Positions 10,201-17,293 of a stretch of 36,131 nt of DNA are shown in pieces; the first letter of the stretch is position 1; every line of letters begins with the position of its first letter. This stretch comes from an uncultured Aureispira sp. GTDB taxonomy: Bacteria > Bacteroidota > Bacteroidia > Chitinophagales > Saprospiraceae. A model generated the notes under the pieces. The model saw only the letters and a list, made by a program, of their open reading frames with translations. It was not told the DNA's origin and did no database searches. A program made the position numbers and the translations under genes. The stretch covers positions 1 through 36,131 of the forward strand of contig CAJQOX010000407.1 of NCBI GenBank assembly GCA_905480075.1, read 5' to 3'.

Positions 10201-10562
10201 CTAACCTGCTGAAGGCGGAAGCAGAAAGACTCAAAGCCGAGGCGGAAGCTAAGGCTAAGGCTGAAATAGAACGCATCAGAGCAGAAGCGGAAGCCAAACT
10301 CAAAGCCGAAAAGGAAAGACTAATGAAAGAAGCGGAGGAAAAAGCTAAAAAACTCGCCGAACAAGCTGCCAATGACCCGGGTTCTGTGGTCGACAGCCTC
10401 AAAAACATAGACCCCTCAAAGCTTATCGATCCCGGGGAATTGCTGGACCCCAATAAGATCGGAGATATTTTTAATACAAATGATGACGATAAAAAAGATG
10501 AGGGAGGCAAGGGTAATAAAAACCCCTTTGGAAAATTCAAAAACCCCTTTGGCCCCAGGTAA
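7299..10562 (+). CDS. AsmA-like envelope protein with C-terminal alanine-rich coiled coil
   Basis: A 1087-residue protein of the AsmA/TamB-like superfamily: an N-terminal anchor in the inner membrane and a long periplasmic beta-rich region thought in this superfamily to form a lipid-conducting groove towards the outer membrane. A lysine-rich start precedes one membrane segment at ~13-31 (WTGIFLLLFIVALLAIPYFF). Next come the AsmA-type opening (LSLLWTFPDFSFSIGELSV, then GKANYNIMKA) and repeated DNILTYF/DNVFPYVFDGEILKGRL units. An AsmA C-terminal-like region spans roughly 760-930, and residues ~962-1026 form a strongly charged Ala/Glu/Lys coiled coil of AEAERLKAEAE type, followed by an Asp/Lys/Gly/Phe-rich tail. 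The coiled coil is an unusual addition. The gene is monocistronic with its own terminator. Cargo is not known. Confidence 0.85.
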   Translation: MAKLGKGIKKMLKWTGIFLLLFIVALLAIPYFFKDDILNAGKDFANEQINATLDFDNEKVGLSLLWTFPDFSFSIGELSVTGLDEFEGKKLAEIGEFYFTINVMDVIAGNYNINGITLSNADLWVKVLRNGKANYNIMKAVEEKNSPEVREEKNSGERDNMKLKIKYWAVNNTNITYDDVPGKMFVELKNLQHAGSGDFSLSVFDLYTQTTIDEFTVSMDRIKYLRKAKVYIDFNANIDLNKGLYKIMDNSFQFNALKLNMDGQVDMPSDDIKMDLKFSTPNTSFASVLSMIPSAFTKDFNEVKTKGNFKMSGYAKGIYNDKGAMPAFALDLSVKEGEFKYPDLLLPVEDINTQISIKSTSSDFDKMRVDVNQFHIKIGKNPFDAMLKLRTPLSDPDIDTKIDGTIDLGELAKAFPMEGVSELSGIIKANLETKTKMSFVNNSEYDKIDMKGLLNISKMNYSADGLPPVKINNMAMDLTPNNVVLNDFDLNIGKSDIKASGTLDNILTYFSGNKIMKGSLIVNSQLLDLNEISAAGETSSSNEIAEEAAPADKNLATSMQDTTEGGDDALFDRFDFDMQADFKSIKYDVYDIKNMTAKGSFSPSTVLLEDFMMDLGEIDIHAKGQLDNVFPYVFDGEILKGRLTLYSEYMNLNQFMTEDGSAAEPQRNEVPDAEQVEEDLEPMQIPGDIDFALMTTFKTLIYDSYKLKNVQAEVHIHKHILDVNALRADAFGGKIALNGMYNTVIPEKPEFKFAYDLTALDMQKVTKKVGLSKSLLPILESVYGKFNAELEITGMLDKDLNPDLKTLFAKGMLKTFDTSVKNNESLDKLADQLKMQDLKTLNIGNTTNFIKFEDGKLILEPASYTIEGMDIIAGGSHGLDNSMDYNIKMRVPRELLAKNPAGKVLNDALGTGLAALSGEAKKIGVDLEISEFLNIGVGVGGTLSKPKFKINLLGGETSSGESLGDKAANLLKAEAERLKAEAEAKAKAEIERIRAEAEAKLKAEKERLMKEAEEKAKKLAEQAANDPGSVVDSLKNIDPSKLIDPGELLDPNKIGDIFNTNDDDKKDEGGKGNKNPFGKFKNPFGPR

Positions 10563-10598
10563 ACACCCGCTTTTTATCTTATCTTTTAAATTAACATT

Positions 10599-10636
10599 GC
10601 AGAAAGCAGGATCTCCTGATTTTCTGCTTTTTTTTA
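10599..10636. terminator. Intrinsic terminator between asmA-like gene and speA
   Basis: GCAGAAA..CAGGA-TC-TCCTG..TTTCTGC forms an imperfect long hairpin (10599-10627) followed by T8. It ends the AsmA-like gene. The T-run runs into the stop codon of the converging arginine decarboxylase, so the spacing is extremely tight. Confidence 0.85.
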
Positions 10637-12037
10637 ATCCCTGTACCCCAGGCTGTCTTTAATATCGTTGTACTGCTGTCCTTCCCTGAACAATTCATAC
10701 TTCAGAGCCCCTGTACCGTCACGGTCTATGAGTACATGTTTCGGCGAAGGGATAAGGCAATGATGTACACCATCATAACCACTTAAAGTCTCCTGATAGG
10801 CCCCCGTATGAAAAAAAGCAATATATAAGGGTTGCCCTTCTCCGGGAGTAGTCTCCGGTAAAAAAAGCTGTTCCCTGCTCGATACATAACTATAACTGTC
10901 ATCATTGTCACAGGTGAGCCCGCCGAGGTTTACAGGAATATATGCCCTGTCCCATTTATTGACCGGCAACATCAGAAAGCGATGCTTACGTGCCCACATA
11001 TCGGGCATTGTGCTTATCAGACTATTGTCGAGAATGTACCATGTCTCCCGGTCATTCTGTTCCTTTTTGCCCAGGACTTTAAATATACAGGCACCGCTTT
11101 CTCCCACCGTAAAACTCCCGAATTCTGTAAACAACCGAGGTTCTTTGATTCCTTGTGCATTGCAGTAATTTTTTATCAGAAATACCAGTTCATCACAAAT
11201 CTTCTGATAATCATAGTCAAAGGACAATGTGTTTTGTACCGGCAGTCCCCCGCCGATATTCAGGCTGTCGAGTTCACTACATAGTGATTTTAGTTCTGTA
11301 TAAGTCTTTACATGATTGTGTACTTCGTTCCAATAGTAATTATTGTCGCGCATACCGCTGTATACAAAAAAATGTAACATCCGAAGTTTTATTCCGGGGT
11401 TTCCTTCAATTCTGGCTTTGTAAAAAGGGATTATTTTTGATTTCTGAATACCGAATCTGGAACTGTAATATTCAGAATTGGCAGATTCTTCCGTGGCCAT
11501 CCTGAGGCCTATTTCCACCTCCTCCAAATCAAAATTTTCATAGTATTTCAGTTCGTCCATACTATCGAGTACAGGAATCACATTCTGCATGCCTGCCTTC
11601 ATCAGTTTTTCAATCCCTTTTATATAATCCTCCGTCTTATATCCGTTGCATATGATATAAGCGTCAGCCGGCAATTTGCCCTCTTGGTATAAATGATAAA
11701 TAATATCTGTGTCAAAGGACGATGAGATTTCAAGATGAGATTTATTTTCCAGGACTTTTTCCAAAACATGAGAAAAATGAGCACTCTTTGTACAATAACA
11801 CGGCAAATAGGTTGCCTGGTAGTCACATTTTTTCATCGCGGTTTCAAAAAATTCCCGTGACCGCTTTATCTGTTCCCCTATCCTTGGCAGATAGGTCAGT
11901 TTCAAAGGGCTGCCCCAACGCCTGGTCAGCTGCATCAGGTCTATCCCGTGAAAGAACAAATTATTGTCCTCCTCAGAAAATGCCGTCTGTGGAAATTCGT
12001 AGGTCTGTTCAATAAGGTCTTTGAAACTTCTTTTCAA
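10634..12037 (-). CDS. speA: Arginine decarboxylase, Bacteroidota fold-III PLP type
   Basis: A 467-residue PLP-dependent decarboxylase with the alanine-racemase fold, matching the enzyme annotated as arginine decarboxylase throughout Bacteroidota. It would make agmatine from arginine, the first step of putrescine/spermidine synthesis. Visible landmarks: the Schiff-base lysine K84 in CYCTKSAHF, phosphate-binding IGGG (261-264), TEFGSFTVGESG (305-315), and the substrate-side cysteine C376 in GGLTCDNDD. It ends HCLIPSPKHVLIDRD, as in relatives. It is shorter than the ~630-residue E. coli SpeA and lacks its extra domains, which is normal for this clade. A TATTTTTG -7-like box sits 40 bp upstream (12075-12082, minus strand) without a clear -33 TTG. 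Strict specificity for arginine is inferred from the family. Confidence 0.9.
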   Translation of the reverse strand: MKRSFKDLIEQTYEFPQTAFSEEDNNLFFHGIDLMQLTRRWGSPLKLTYLPRIGEQIKRSREFFETAMKKCDYQATYLPCYCTKSAHFSHVLEKVLENKSHLEISSSFDTDIIYHLYQEGKLPADAYIICNGYKTEDYIKGIEKLMKAGMQNVIPVLDSMDELKYYENFDLEEVEIGLRMATEESANSEYYSSRFGIQKSKIIPFYKARIEGNPGIKLRMLHFFVYSGMRDNNYYWNEVHNHVKTYTELKSLCSELDSLNIGGGLPVQNTLSFDYDYQKICDELVFLIKNYCNAQGIKEPRLFTEFGSFTVGESGACIFKVLGKKEQNDRETWYILDNSLISTMPDMWARKHRFLMLPVNKWDRAYIPVNLGGLTCDNDDSYSYVSSREQLFLPETTPGEGQPLYIAFFHTGAYQETLSGYDGVHHCLIPSPKHVLIDRDGTGALKYELFREGQQYNDIKDSLGYRD

Positions 12038-12281
12038 TGTATGATGCTTTATATCATTAGAAATCCTGTAGGTACAAAAATATCTACTTTTGTTTGTAAA
12101 TCGATAGTTTTTCTGAAATTTGACACTTTTCGATCTTTTATCCTAAGTTTTATCTGCAAATCTGCTTTTTTCTATCCTTTTGTATCCATTTTTAATTTCC
12201 AAAAAATTACATACTAATATGTAAGCGGTCTGTTTTCCTTTATTTACTTTTATAAAAAATTAATTTATTTATAAATGCCTT

Positions 12282-13907
12282 ATGGAAAAATCAGCCTTTA
12301 TTGTTTTTCTGCTGACCTTGAACATTGCTTGCAATCCACAAAGAAATCTTGTATTTCCAAAGTGGATACCTTATGATGAAACAAAGGAATTATTGGACAC
12401 TCATAATCATGAATCCGAGTCCATGCATTTCCAACAAATACAATCAAAAGTCCTCGATAAGAATATAATGTTGAACATCATTTATGAACAGTTGGGCCCA
12501 TTCTCGCAAGAGGATTACCTACAACTCAAACCATTAATACTGGAACAGGATATTCTGACTATACAAGCCCATATTCGTTCTGGATCGCTCAACTATGTTT
12601 CTCTGACAAAATGGTTTTTGTACAGGATAGCGCTATTCGAAAATGACAAAAATTCCGCCCTCAATGCCCTTATGTCCATCAACCCAAAAGTTGTTGAACA
12701 GGCAAGACTCAGGGATAAAAACCTTTCTGAAAATAAACATCCGCTTTTCGGCATGCCCATTCTGCTAAAGGATAATATCAATGCCGCTGATATGCCCACT
12801 ACAGCCGGGGCGCATGCCATGCTCAATAATTTTGCAGAAGATGCAGAGATTGTAATAAATATGAAAACGAAAGGAGCATTAATCCTTGGCAAAACCAACC
12901 TGAGTGAATGGGCTAATTTTTTCTGTGCCTCCTGCCCTAACGGATTCAGCACTGTAGGCGGACAGACACTGAATCCCTATGGCCGAAAGCTTTTTGATAC
13001 CGGAGGCTCAAGTTCAGGCTCCGGAGCAGCTGTCGCGGCCAATTATGCCATTGCTGCAATAGGGACTGAAACGCTCGGGTCTATCCTCTCGCCGGCTTCA
13101 CAGCATTCATTGGTTGGATTGAAGCCTGCAACAGGTTTGCTGAGGCAGGAGGGAATAGTGCCCTTGTCCTCTACCTATGATACGCCGGGTCCGATGACAA
13201 AAAATCTGAATGATAATCTCATCCTTCTTTCTGCAATGACTGACAAGAACAATTTATCTTATTCTGAAAAAATGCTCAAGGATCTTCAGGCTTCAAAAGC
13301 TGAGGATTTTGTTTTTGGGGTAAATAAATATTTTTTGAATGAGCCTCTCTACCGTTCCACCGTTCAGAAAATTCAGGATGCTGCCAGGTCAGTGGAATTT
13401 GAATATGAACAAATGAACTACGAAGGATTGACGAGTGTACTTAATCGTGATATGATTAGCGATTTACCGGATTATTTGGATTCCTTTGCTGCAAAAGAAA
13501 TTGCCCACAGAACAGTAGAAGATATTATTAAGCATAATGCCCTTGATAATGACCTTAGAATGCCCTACGGACAAAAGTTGTTCAATGATATGATAATCGA
13601 TACAACAACAAAAGTACATTTGAATAAAATAAAGAAACGACTGAGGGAGGATGCCGTAAAATTATTGGGAAAGATTTTTGATACTTTAAAAACAGATGTA
13701 ATCTTATCTGTAAATAACTGGAATGCTGCAGAAGCAGCCCTGGGGAATTATCCCTGTATGACCATACCAATGGGTTATCAAGAATCAGGCGAACCCATCG
13801 GACTTACTCTTATTGTAAGACCGGGCGAAGAAGAAAAATTGTTCAAAATTGCCTTTGCTTTGAAAAAAATTCTGGTTCACAGAAAAGTCAGAGCATCTTT
13901 TAATTAA
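12282..13907 (+). CDS. Amidase-signature lipoprotein, peptide-amidase-like
   Basis: A 541-residue member of the amidase signature family carrying a lipoprotein signal (LTLNIAC, lipidated C17), so it acts in the envelope rather than the cytoplasm. The Ser-cisSer-Lys triad is recognisable: K163 in LLKDNIN, the cis-serine S243 in GGSSSGSG, and nucleophile S267 in GTETLGSILSP. GTETxGSIxxPA and LVGLKPATGLL..EGIVPLS..YDTPGPM are the form seen in bacterial peptide amidases rather than in GatA, and no GatB or GatC neighbour is present. The predicted activity is hydrolysis of a terminal or side-chain amide, perhaps on peptides or cell-wall fragments; the substrate is not known. It is divergent from speA across a 244-bp AT-rich spacer. 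No terminator follows. Confidence 0.88.
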   Translation: MEKSAFIVFLLTLNIACNPQRNLVFPKWIPYDETKELLDTHNHESESMHFQQIQSKVLDKNIMLNIIYEQLGPFSQEDYLQLKPLILEQDILTIQAHIRSGSLNYVSLTKWFLYRIALFENDKNSALNALMSINPKVVEQARLRDKNLSENKHPLFGMPILLKDNINAADMPTTAGAHAMLNNFAEDAEIVINMKTKGALILGKTNLSEWANFFCASCPNGFSTVGGQTLNPYGRKLFDTGGSSSGSGAAVAANYAIAAIGTETLGSILSPASQHSLVGLKPATGLLRQEGIVPLSSTYDTPGPMTKNLNDNLILLSAMTDKNNLSYSEKMLKDLQASKAEDFVFGVNKYFLNEPLYRSTVQKIQDAARSVEFEYEQMNYEGLTSVLNRDMISDLPDYLDSFAAKEIAHRTVEDIIKHNALDNDLRMPYGQKLFNDMIIDTTTKVHLNKIKKRLREDAVKLLGKIFDTLKTDVILSVNNWNAAEAALGNYPCMTIPMGYQESGEPIGLTLIVRPGEEEKLFKIAFALKKILVHRKVRASFN

Positions 13908-14049
13908 AAAATTATACAGAAAACACTATCTCTTTTGATGATTTGTTGATTTATTATACAAAGCCTTTCTATATCTTCTGTATCTCTTTAATTTTATTTA
14001 CATTCAGATCCTGTTTCAGCATCTGTTATCTTTTATTGAATTATTTATT

Positions 14050-14238
14050 ATGAATTATACTAAATTATTTTTCAACTACGGCCCCCTTACCTTTTTTCTC
14101 TTTGCAAGACTACCTGACTATGCCAATGCCCAGGGTATTTTATGGTCAGATGTAGTAATCGGAGGGCTTCTGCCTTTACTTGGTGGATTTATTTATGATA
14201 AAATATATGGTAAGGATGATGATCAGCATTTAAATTGA
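14050..14238 (+). CDS. Small hypothetical membrane or exported protein
   Basis: A 62-residue frame with an ATG start, a signal-like N-terminus (KLFFNYGPLTFFLFARL, possible cleavage after ANA) and a glycine-rich hydrophobic stretch, DVVIGGLLPLLGGFIYDKIYG (residues ~34-54), followed by an acidic tail. I do not recognise the family. It is supported by the membrane-protein character, its place alone in a ~480-bp gap and a weak hairpin with T8 at its end. It could still be spurious. Confidence 0.5.
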   Translation: MNYTKLFFNYGPLTFFLFARLPDYANAQGILWSDVVIGGLLPLLGGFIYDKIYGKDDDQHLN

Positions 14239-14249
14239 TCATTTTTTTT
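14219..14249 (+). terminator. Weak intrinsic terminator after the small membrane protein
   Basis: A 7-bp AT-rich stem ATGATCA/TGATCAT (14219-14225, 14236-14242) is followed directly by a T-run. The stem overlaps the stop codon and has little GC, so it is tentative. Confidence 0.35.
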
Positions 14250-14393
14250 GTATTAATATTAAAATCTTTTCATCCTGGAATTTTTTATTGATAAAATGGT
14301 TTATATACTTATCTTTGTGCCATCGATAAATGAGTTATATTTTATGATCTCATTAACTTAAATTAATTAATCTACTGAAGGGAATTTATAAGC

Positions 14394-16313
14394 ATGAATA
14401 TAGAATCATTAATAAAAGAAAACGTTTGCGTAGCTATTGAAAAACTATACGACAAGAAAGTAAATACACAGCAAATACAAATAAAACAAATCCCCAAACA
14501 CCTCGACGGGGATTACAGCGTGATTACTTTTCCCTTTGCCAAACTGATAGGCAAAAAACCTTCCGATATCGCGGCAGATATCGCTTCTCAACTGATGACT
14601 CAGACACAGGTGCTTGCCAATGCTGCTGCTGTAGGTCCCGGTTTTTGCAACCTCAGTATCGGCGATGCCTATTGGACCGATTTTGTAAAAGAGGTGATCG
14701 ATACAGAAAATTACGGACATCACCCGGCCAATTCAGAAACAGTTGTTGTAGAATACTCTTCTCCGAACACCAATAAACCCCTGCACCTGGGACATATCAG
14801 AAACAACCTCCTTGGTTATGCTGCTGCCGAAATTCTGAAAGCTGCAGGATATAGTGTCAAAAAAGTGCAGATAATTAACGACAGAGGAGTACATATCTGT
14901 AAATCTATGCTCGCCTGGCAAAAATGGGGAGCAGGTGAAACGCCGCAGTCTTCCAAAACAAAAGGGGACCATCTGGTTGGTAAATATTATGTTTTGTTCG
15001 AAAAACATTTTCAGATTGAGTACAAGGCCTGGCAATTATCCGATGAAGCCACAGTGGTGCTGATGGAATGGTTGGCCAATGATACGGTTATAAACAGATT
15101 GAGAAAGAATTTCGAAAAGAAGGGTAAAGATACGAGTGAGGAAGCCCTGAGTATTTATTTCTTTAAAGATGTCTACAAAAACAAATACTTTAACGAATTC
15201 AGTAACCTGGGGACAGAAGCTAAAAATATGCTGAAACAGTGGGAGAATAATGACCCTGCTGTCAGAGAACTTTGGGAGACCATGAATGCTTGGGTCTATG
15301 AAGGCTTTGACGTCTCCTATAAAAATCTTGGCGTAGATTTCGATAAGTTATATTACGAATCACAGACTTATCTAAGTGGTAAAAAGCGGGTGTCCGATAA
15401 TCTGGAATCTGAAAAGTCCATCTTCTACAAAAAAGAGGACGGTTCTACCTGGATAGACCTCTCGGATGCCAAACTCGATGAGAAGGTAGTACTCAGAAAA
15501 GATGGCACATCAATGTATATCACACAGGATATCGGTACAGCAACCCTCCGATTTGAAGATTTCAAGATGGACAAAATGGTCTATGTAGTGGCCAATGAAC
15601 AGGACTATCACTTCAAGGTACTTTTCGAGACGCTGCACAGATTAGGACATTCCTTTGCCAAAAGTTGCCATCACCTCTCCTACGGCATGGTCAATCTGAC
15701 TACCGGCAAAATGAAATCAAGGGAGGGCACCGTTGTGGATGCTGATAATCTGCTCGATGATATCATTGCCGATGTGAAGGCAGAGTCTGAAAAAAGAGAA
15801 AAGCTGTCAGACATCGACCTGTCCGAAAAAGAACAGATATGGAAGGATATCGCCTTGGGGGCACTCAAGTTCTATATCCTGAAGGTGGAACCCAAAAAGA
15901 CCATGGTATTCGATCCGCAACAGTCTATCGAGCTGCAAGGTCAAACGGGTCCCTATATTCAGAATGCCTATGTAAGAACGCAGTCTGTTCAGCGTATGGT
16001 GGCAGAAAAAGGCATTAAACTGACAGATTATTCCTCCTATCAGCTTTCTGAAGTGGAGAAAGATATTCTGGTTCTCGTTCACGAATTACCAACTACAGTA
16101 CTCAAAGCTGCCAAGCATTATAATCCCAGCGATATTGCACACTACCTCTACGACCTGGCCAAGGAGTTCCACAGATTCTGGGGTTCTACCACCATTCTCG
16201 ATTCCGACAACCCGGCTGCGACCTCCTTCAGACTTGATATGTCGAAAGCGGTGGCCAAAGCCCTGCAATCTGCCGGAAAATTAATAGGTATCAGCATGCC
16301 AAACCGTATGTAA
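14394..16313 (+). CDS. argS: Arginyl-tRNA synthetase with an internal insertion
   Basis: A class I aminoacyl-tRNA synthetase that charges tRNA-Arg in the cytoplasm. Landmarks: an N-terminal Add-1-type domain (1-~110), the ATP-site signature YSSPNTNKPLHLGH (HIGH motif 131-134), INDRGVHICKSMLAW, DGTSMYITQDIGTA and NEQDYHFKVL. The KMSK-equivalent loop is GKMKSREGT (438-446), followed by the C-terminal anticodon-binding domain ending in MPNRM. Length is 639 residues against ~560-600 usual. The excess lies at residues ~212-272, between GDHLVGKYYVLFEK and LGTEAKNMLKQWE, where a charged segment containing EKKGKDTSEEALSIYFF replaces a shorter linker. No adjacent gene appears co-transcribed and no terminator is seen; a repeat-rich spacer follows. 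Confidence 0.97.
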   Translation: MNIESLIKENVCVAIEKLYDKKVNTQQIQIKQIPKHLDGDYSVITFPFAKLIGKKPSDIAADIASQLMTQTQVLANAAAVGPGFCNLSIGDAYWTDFVKEVIDTENYGHHPANSETVVVEYSSPNTNKPLHLGHIRNNLLGYAAAEILKAAGYSVKKVQIINDRGVHICKSMLAWQKWGAGETPQSSKTKGDHLVGKYYVLFEKHFQIEYKAWQLSDEATVVLMEWLANDTVINRLRKNFEKKGKDTSEEALSIYFFKDVYKNKYFNEFSNLGTEAKNMLKQWENNDPAVRELWETMNAWVYEGFDVSYKNLGVDFDKLYYESQTYLSGKKRVSDNLESEKSIFYKKEDGSTWIDLSDAKLDEKVVLRKDGTSMYITQDIGTATLRFEDFKMDKMVYVVANEQDYHFKVLFETLHRLGHSFAKSCHHLSYGMVNLTTGKMKSREGTVVDADNLLDDIIADVKAESEKREKLSDIDLSEKEQIWKDIALGALKFYILKVEPKKTMVFDPQQSIELQGQTGPYIQNAYVRTQSVQRMVAEKGIKLTDYSSYQLSEVEKDILVLVHELPTTVLKAAKHYNPSDIAHYLYDLAKEFHRFWGSTTILDSDNPAATSFRLDMSKAVAKALQSAGKLIGISMPNRM

Positions 16314-16321
16314 GACTAAAG

Positions 16322-16428
16322 AATCTGTATAATCTGTTAGATTCGTATCGTCTGTGACAAAAAAGGACATCACAATGAAAAACCCACAATAAATGTCTTA
16401 GCCACGGATATAACAGATTATACAGATT
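16322..16428. repeat. AATCTGT inverted repeat
   Basis: AATCTGTATAATCTGTTA (16322-16339) is repeated exactly in inverted orientation at 16411-16428, with further near-matching flanks (GTATCGTCTGTGAC; GCCACGGATA...AACACGGATA). Each arm is a tandem of ~9-nt AATCTGT/ATCCGTG-type units. I recall similar sequences as dispersed intergenic repeats in other bacteria. It lies directly behind argS. The 16314-16640 spacer has no convincing gene. Confidence 0.7.
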
Positions 16429-16551
16429 AACACGGATAAAAAATAAAACCTGATAGATCTGGGGAAATCTGTTATGTCTCAACAGAGTGCATTCCTGCAA
16501 ATAGTGTTGGTCGGTGACGCTATCGCTTGACCCTTGAACCAACGGGGGGGA

Positions 16552-16588
16552 ATCTAATATCTAACAGTCTCAAATCTAAAATCTAACA
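16552..16588. repeat. ATCTAAN 7-mer tandem repeat
   Basis: ATCTAAT-ATCTAAC-AGTCTCAA-ATCTAAA-ATCTAAC, a degenerate 7-mer tandem also represented by two units at 7124-7137. It lies just before the conserved promoter module of lipoprotein L1. Confidence 0.5.
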
Positions 16589-16639
16589 AAAAAACACATC
16601 GAAAAAACCCTTATTTCATTCTTTTTTGAAAAAAAGTAT

Positions 16640-16849
16640 CGAAAGCGGAAAAAAAATCACTTTTTTTTAAATTTCGAGCATAAAAACATCAAAAACATTT
16701 AATTTTACAAATCCAACAATAATAGAATTTAACTCCATACAAATACCAATAAGCAATATTATATTTTTATATAATGTATTTTATTTGCGTATTTCAAAAT
16801 ATTGTTTTGCGAAAAAGCTTGACTTTTCACATCTTCCGACCTATCTTTG
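16640..16849 (+). promoter_or_regulatory. Conserved promoter module of lipoprotein gene L1
   Basis: Core promoter TTG (16819-16821), 20-nt spacer, TATCTTTG (16842-16849), followed by TATCAA at the expected start. Upstream are an A-tract/T-tract (AAAAAAAATCACTTTTTTTTAA) plus ATTTCGA, and the element ATATTGTTTTGCGAAAAAGC next to the -33 box. The same layout recurs before S1, S2 and S4 with an identical 20-nt spacer. Confidence 0.85.
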
Positions 16850-16940
16850 TGTTATCAATAATAAGGAACATAAGAAAAATTTATTCCCGATATCATTTAT
16901 TTACTTTACAAACCAACAGGTTTCTTTTTAAAACACAATC

Positions 16941-17162
16941 ATGAAAAATCTAAAAAAATCATTCCCACTTTTTGCTACTATCGTTTTATTCGGCGCTTTA
17001 ATGACTTCCTGTGGAGGTTCTCATCAGGCAGGTTGCCCGGGCAAAGATCGTCCAAGCTACAGAGGTTACTCAATGACACAGCCTATGAAGGATTTTAAAA
17101 ATTTGCCTGCTGATAAAAAAGATGTAAAGATCTGTTCAGAAGAAACTAATTTCGGTATTTAA
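16941..17162 (+). CDS. Small lipoprotein L1 (paralogue of L2)
   Basis: A 73-residue lipoprotein of a family I do not recognise. The signal is MKNLKKSFPLFATIVLFGAL followed by lipobox MTSC, with C24 lipidated. The mature part is only ~50 residues and has two further cysteines (C32 and one near residue 64, KICSEE), which could pair in the periplasm. The block GGSHQAGCPGKDRPSYRGY is identical in L2 at 25842. The first four codons (ATGAAAAATCTA) are identical to those of the S1 and S4 genes, and the promoter belongs to the same module. It is monocistronic with a strong terminator. Envelope location is firm from the lipobox; function is unknown. Confidence 0.85.
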   Translation: MKNLKKSFPLFATIVLFGALMTSCGGSHQAGCPGKDRPSYRGYSMTQPMKDFKNLPADKKDVKICSEETNFGI

Positions 17163-17210
17163 TAAATACCCATATAATATATAGATACATAAACTGTATC
17201 AGCACACATC

Positions 17211-17238
17211 AGGACGCTCTTTAGGGCGTCCTTTTTTT
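17211..17238 (+). terminator. Intrinsic terminator of L1
   Basis: AGGACGC (17211-17217) pairs with GCGTCCT (ending at 17232) around a short loop, followed by T7. Confidence 0.9.
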
Positions 17239-17293
17239 GTCTTCTGACCTGAGGCTCTATACTAATAACGAGCAAAAAAACAGCACAAATAGC

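Noticed and set aside
9950..10540. Long minus-strand open frame opposite the end of the AsmA-like gene
   Set aside because: It is the antisense of the Ala/Glu/Lys coiled coil, giving a Ser/Ala/Leu-rich low-complexity translation; the plus-strand gene explains the region.
11155..11505. Plus-strand frames opposite arginine decarboxylase
   Set aside because: They are out-of-frame shadows of a gene identified with high confidence by its PLP and catalytic motifs.
13908..14049. Missing catalytic residue in the amidase (GTETLGS instead of GTDxGGS)
   Set aside because: GTETxGSIxxPA is the normal form in the peptide-amidase branch, and the serine nucleophile is present.
16291..16542. Minus-strand frame behind argS
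   Set aside because: Its translation runs through the AATCTGT inverted repeat and overlaps the argS end; no coding character apart from the repeat.
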